From assembly GCA_022592445.1 (NCBI GenBank), contig JABYQR010000085.1:1-64000 (forward strand): DNA of 64,000 nucleotides, given 5' to 3'. Made by a program: the position numbers and the translations under genes. This document shows, piece by piece, positions 59,806 through 64,000 of this stretch; the first letter of the stretch is position 1, and each line of letters opens with the position of its first letter. The notes under the pieces are model-generated. The model was given only the letters and a program-made list of their open reading frames with translations, was not told the origin of the DNA and ran no database searches. Source of the stretch: Cytidiella melzeri (lineage: Eukaryota; Basidiomycota; Agaricomycetes; Polyporales; Irpicaceae).

Positions 59806-60615
59806 ATGAGTCGCACGGCACAAATAGTATGTGTCATATCTTTCGCAAACTGCAGCAGATCTAACAATATCTCTGCCAGGATTGCCCTCCTGACAAGGTC
59901 GTTGTACCTTTCGAACTATATTCTATTAACAGAAGACAATTCGGGCAAAAAATGAAGCTTCCTGCCTTGTTCTCTGTCCGTGGAGAGCGTGGGGCATCGC
60001 TGGGGCGTACGTCTGCGAATGAGCTCGACGACAAGGATGCCTCAATGTTTGAGGGCTGCGGAACCAAGGTCTCCTACGTAATAAAGGTAAGCGCCATGAT
60101 CCTGCGCTCTGCTGTCGATATGAAGCACCAATATCATTAGATTCACGGATATCAGGCTTTCAAAATTCAGAAATACGCCTATACCAGGCGGCACGGCAAA
60201 AAAAAATCTTGCGATCGAGCCAAGGTCTTGAAGCAGGTTGCGGAGGTGATGGAGGCATTCATTGACTTTGTGAGTTCGGCACTGTTGCCGCACTGCTATG
60301 CCCACGAATATGGCTGATATTGATGCTATGCAGAATAAACACCAGCAGCGTACTGGCTCTGAGTCAGTCCAATTCGGTGATGGAGGCATCCAGCTGCAAG
60401 ATTTGTACCTTTTGGAGCTCCGGCACGTCAGCCAGTCCTCCTTTCAGCCAATCTTTGCGATCGCACTGTCACCCGCTCCGATGACTCTGTTACCGGCGCC
60501 GGTTCATCCTCAGCCAGATTGGTGTGAGGTTGAAGAACTTTTGTACGACTGGCGTGCAATTACTAGTACGGGTGGACATTCGGATATTTGGCCAAATCGT
60601 GGGTATCAGCTGTAG
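59806..60615 (+). CDS. Hypothetical protein, member 1 of an unrecognised paralog pair
   Basis: Exons 59806-59826, 59880-60086, 60141-60269 and 60334-60615 total 639 bp, 212 residues. I do not recognise a family. Exon 3 encodes IHGYQAFKIQKYAYTRR followed by an amphipathic helix with VLKQVAEVMEAFIDF, and exon 4 has LQDLYLLELRHVSQ. The same order recurs in the gene at 63251-63899 with intron positions at matching places. No signal peptide or membrane helix is seen. A TATA box lies about 85 bp upstream. Similar GY/P-rich hypothetical proteins exist in wood-rot fungi as far as I recall, but I cannot name a function. Confidence 0.65.
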
Positions 60616-62228
60616 ACATTATCTTGTACGCACCATAGTCGATCTCATCATCGTCCAAGGCTTAAAGTCTCACATTTGAACCTGTATTCAAATTCCCTAC
60701 AAGTGCTTAGTACTAGGCTGAGATTTGAGAGAAAACAGTGAATCCGTATCAATTATGCCAACTATTTCAGCGTGCGCACAGCGAATGCTTGTTGCTAGTA
60801 GTTCCACTTCGCGACGGGCGCCTACAGTAAATCTGAAAGTATCTAGATCATGAGCGCCAGCCACCACAACAACCAACGCCGCCCTACTTACAAGTACCGC
60901 ACCGCGTTGCGGTCAACACAACACGAAAGTGCTCACCCTGTGCTCTGCACGCTTTCTTAGCCTTTGAGTTCTCCTTCCTGCATTCAACTTGAGGACGACG
61001 ATCCCGCGTTCATTTGGGCTGCGAAGAGCAATTGGGAATTCAGTTTGCCAGTGAATCCTTCTACAAAGTTATGGATCAACCGTCCACATCATCTGCAGAT
61101 TGTTCTCATCGACAATGCACTGCGGCGGCGTTATGGCGACTGTGGTGAGCACCCCGTGAGCTACTACCGAGAATGAGCTGGCGTCGGCGAAAGTCTGGAT
61201 GACGTTGAACTTACTACGTCTTTTCATTTGATTTCTCAGTGCTCATAACCTGGTCATCAGCCTTCGTGGCAGCCCAGACTCTCCATTCGGTGATCATCAT
61301 ATTCGTAGGACGCTGATTGTGGTTCACGAGGCTTAATACGAGGTGGCGCACGTCCGTTCTTCTCACTGACGTTTCAAACAACGAAGCGTTGTAGGTGTGT
61401 AACGAGAATTTGGATCTTGATGGCTTAGAAGTCACGTCCGGCAGAAGCGAGATTGAAGAAGGGCTCGTGCCAGCACTGAAGCAGTATGGACTTGAAGTCT
61501 AGATGCGAAGAGGGCTGTTGTAGAGTCATAAGTGCGTTGCCTCCACTAGCTGTAACTAGACTTACGTTCGACAATATGGTGCGCACTCATGAACTTTCCA
61601 GACGCACTGTGCTCTCCCTTGGCTCACCCCTACCTCACAGGCTTGCCCGACAGCGCTGCTGTCCGCGAAGAGTGCGGGGTGAAGGTTCCTGAGTGGGGTG
61701 ATAAACCTATATACAGACCAATCGTCGCTCAGTGAGTGTGAGTCGTTCATTGTCGTTTCAAAATAAACGATTAAGCTGATACGTTCTGCAGGAAATAAGT
61801 CCCAGTGGACCAAACCCTTACTATGTTTGGCCCGGATAGTAACTGAAATGCTTCAGCAACGACAGACCGTTGTCTCCCGCCAGTGGTAGAAGGCCGTTCA
61901 GATGCTCGACAGAGCGAGCAGAGCCAGACGGCCTGCTGAGGTGAGATGGCCTCGCTCCAGGTCGCCATCCATCCACATACGGCTGGGATAGCGTATCAAT
62001 GACTGCGACAGTAGCATATCTGCCAGTGGGACGTGAAAGTGAGTGGCCCCGCATCGCCGCGACGCTGCCGCCTCACTGCCAGTCGTCTGCCGTGGGAGGG
62101 AGTAAGAGAGGTTCGGCGCTTTGTGGCCAGCCGCTCCGTCGCGCCACCACCCCTGGCAGTGATTGACAGCGTGGTAGATCTGCTGTAAGCAATTTTCAAC
62201 CGACCAGTACGTTCGTCTTCTCATTAGC
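60616..62228. other. Gene-poor stretch with one weak candidate
   Basis: An open stretch 60964-61176 (containing QLEDDDPAFIWAAKSNWEF) follows a plausible AG acceptor at 60961, but I could not link it to a start codon in frame. It may be a gene with unresolved exons or a decayed copy related to its neighbours. The part 61900-62200 is GC-rich and has no supported gene. Confidence 0.35.
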
Positions 62229-62229
62229 C

Positions 62230-62960
62230 ACCATGTCTTCCAGCTAAACTACTTGCAACTCCTTGTAGGTACAATCCCAAGGCCACGGGTCGGAGCCGAA
62301 GAGTTGACTTCACGCACGCACGGAGATTGGGGGGCTTCTACAAGTGCCATTTGTGAGCGAGTCACCGTGTCAGTCAGGTATCGGACGCGAGGCCTCGAGA
62401 GGAAACTCTCTCTCTTCCTGTCTGTCGCAATCTCCTTTGGGTATCCTCCAATTCCATCAGACTCATTGCAGTCATGATGCTAATGCCACGGGTCGCGGTC
62501 GAGGCGTTGGATCTACACGAATGGCGGATGGAGATCTGGGAGCTTCCGCAAGCCTTATTCGCCAACAATCCGCTGCGTATGAGCCCGACGCCACAAGAGG
62601 ACACGCTCCTCGTGCTCTCCGTATTAACCCCTATTGGACAATCCTATAATCTGAGAATTCATAGCGGAAGCACACTGCGGTGGCTGGAGCGGAAGTGTAA
62701 CGAACGATGTGTATGCCTTTTTCATTTTTCTGCGATATACGACAACGGGGCTATTTCTGACTTGTCTTTCCTCCGCCAGTAAATCAAGATTCAGTACATT
62801 CTTCTTGCCATTCGCTACCTGGTTCCGGCTAAACTACCTCTGGCTCCTGGCAGACACAATTCCAAGTCAACGTCGGAGCTGAACGAACAACTATTTGGGA
62901 GCTTCCGTACCCGCTATATTTGATTGAAAACTTTCCACCGGATGACCAAAAACTTTTTTC
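62230..62960 (+). repeat. Diverged tandem duplication of an intron-exon unit
   Basis: Segments 62230-62350 and 62820-62925 align through an intron end (both contain GGCTAAACTAC or AGCTAAACTAC about 20 bp before the acceptor), the AG acceptor and the exon start (ACAATCCCAAGG versus ACAATTCCAAGT, then TCGGAGC). A third related exon lies at 62480-62550. Copies 2 and 3 can be read as the motif IWELP (in EIWELPQALF and TIWELPYPLY), while copy 1 is frameshifted. These look like remains of tandem gene duplicates, partly decayed. Confidence 0.55.
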
Positions 62961-63170
62961 ATCGTACCTGTGAGGTATTAGGGACCTTTCCCCGAGAAGG
63001 CATGCTCTTGTCTCATTCGTCTTAATATCGCCCTGCTATCAACAATTCAGAAAACAGAATCGTGGGGTGGCTGTTTCTAAACGGGATGAAACATGCACAT
63101 GTCCTCAATTTCCTGCAACATGCTGCGACACGAATATTTGTTTTTCCTCCACCGTCAGGCTCCACGGCGG

Positions 63171-63177
63171 TATAAAT
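63171..63177 (+). promoter_or_regulatory. TATA box of the last gene
   Basis: TATAAAT about 80 bp before the ATG at 63251. The spacing is almost the same as in the paralog at 59806. Confidence 0.5.
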
Positions 63178-63250
63178 TCAGAAGTGCAAGCAAGTACAAG
63201 GCCAACTTCCACACAGCTCCCTCTCCTAAGCACTACAAGCTCGACTCCAA

Positions 63251-63899
63251 ATGAACGAGCTGAGGCTGGTGAGCTCTGTCGACTACGTGAAGAAGCGGCA
63301 GGCCTGCTCAATTCTTTTGTACCCGCAGATTCAAAATGCCGCCGCGCAGTCACCCAGGCGTAAACAATATGGCTTTCGCTTGCGCGAACCCCTCGTCTTT
63401 CGCTCCCATCAGGGTCAACCTTTGCGTCTCGCCGTGGCTTTTGATCAAATCAAGCTCAAAGAAACCTTGTTGTATTGCGATATGCCGGTGCTGAAGACAG
63501 ATGCAGCAAAATATACCATTGTCGTACACGTGAGTTGCCTTCAGCGTCATTTTGTCTAGCTATCTCAAGTAAATACGTCTCAGACTCACGGGCAAAACAA
63601 GTTCAGAAAGCAAAAGTGGGCTATGAACACGAAACGCACTCCGCTCACCATGGGCAAGGTTGCGAGGCACGTCGCGGAGGTTGTCACGGACCTTATTGAA
63701 GAAGTAGGTCAACCCCCCCTTCTTTCTTATCATTATTCTCATCAGTACACAGTCAGAGCGCCAGTATCCCGGTGAAGACGACAGCTGCCGACTTGGACCG
63801 GGCTACATCGATTTTGAGGACATCTATCTCTGCGAGCTTCGCCAGATTACGAAAGCGTCGTATTTAGCCATCCTTGCACGTCGTTCCCCTGTCGCATAA
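63251..63899 (+). CDS. Hypothetical protein, member 2 of an unrecognised paralog pair
   Basis: Exons 63251-63529, 63584-63703 and 63759-63899 total 540 bp, 179 residues. Exon 2 encodes THGQNKFRKQKWAMNTKR and a helix with VARHVAEVVTDLIEE. Exon 3 encodes FEDIYLCELRQITKASY. Both align with exons 3 and 4 of the gene at 59806-60615, and introns fall at corresponding places. The N-terminal halves are much more diverged. No known domain is seen. The protein is soluble by composition. The start is the only ATG opening the frame behind a well-placed TATA box. Confidence 0.62.
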
Positions 63900-64000
63900 T
63901 CCGAAAATCGTATTCCCAATGTCAATTTTTAACTATGTGTTTCGGTCTGTGCAGATTGTATGATAAGTGACATCGTGTTATCCATGAGTATGTTCTCAAG
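63900..64000. other. Right edge of the window, no feature
   Basis: The last 100 bp follow the stop codon of the final gene. Nothing recognisable. Confidence 0.5.

Noticed and set aside
1..64000. CRISPR array, prokaryotic operon or phage-like system
   Set aside because: The genes are intron-rich and eukaryotic throughout. No array of spaced direct repeats was seen by eye.

Overview
The window reads as nuclear DNA of a filamentous basidiomycete, most likely an Agaricomycete. Protein genes are dense and broken by many 45-65 bp GT-AG introns. Families typical of such fungi occur: a FunK1 kinase, a DUF6593 protein, a DOMON-cytochrome b561 protein, a PDR-type ABC transporter and a chromodomain Ty3/gypsy retroelement. 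No prokaryotic operon structure is present. Gene models were built by hand from splice signals and reading frame. For nearly all of them the exon lengths sum to an exact multiple of three, which is the main internal check.

Layout. Positions 1-8.4 kb are nested LTR retrotransposons: a decayed chromodomain Ty3/gypsy copy (549-7814) inserted in the 3' LTR of a second element (fragments 369-548 and 7815-8397). Positions 8.6-9.9 kb hold a SINE-like repeat with pol III boxes and a 161-bp MITE. From 9.97 to 24.2 kb come PET100 (+), a serine/threonine dehydratase (-), a 13-exon MFS transporter (-), a GH31 alpha-xylosidase (+), CMC2 (-), transketolase (+), QCR7 (-) and nucleoside diphosphate kinase (+). 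Positions 24.7-28.9 kb hold a DOMON-cytochrome b561 protein, a 732-bp inverted-repeat element and two weak small-gene candidates. Positions 29.6-46.3 kb hold an EST1/SMG6-like protein with a PIN nuclease (-), an SDR reductase (-), an SRPK-type kinase (+), a FunK1 kinase (+), a PI-PLC-X protein (+) and a DUF6593 protein (-). Positions 46.3-58.7 kb hold a PDR ABC transporter (+), an O-methyltransferase (-), a cystathionine gamma-synthase-type enzyme (+) and an alpha/beta hydrolase (-). Positions 59.8-63.9 kb hold two diverged paralogs of an unrecognised family around decayed tandem duplicates.

How genes may work together. PET100, CMC2 and QCR7 all serve respiratory complexes III and IV and lie within 13.3 kb. 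Transketolase, alpha-xylosidase and NDK are central or sugar metabolism. The methyltransferase is divergent from a transsulfuration enzyme and flanked by a PDR exporter and a hydrolase, which could be a small metabolite module or chance. Alternating strands give several short divergent promoters (271 bp for QCR7/NDK, 314 bp for CMC2/transketolase, 326 bp for SDR/SRPK).

The most unusual observations are: a Tf1-type self-priming signal in the retroelement; three GC-AG introns; very small exons (6, 12, 13, 16 and 28 nt), two of which carry conserved catalytic-motif histidines; the 732-bp element with 25-bp inverted repeats and TA flanks; and the unrecognised paralog family at the right end.
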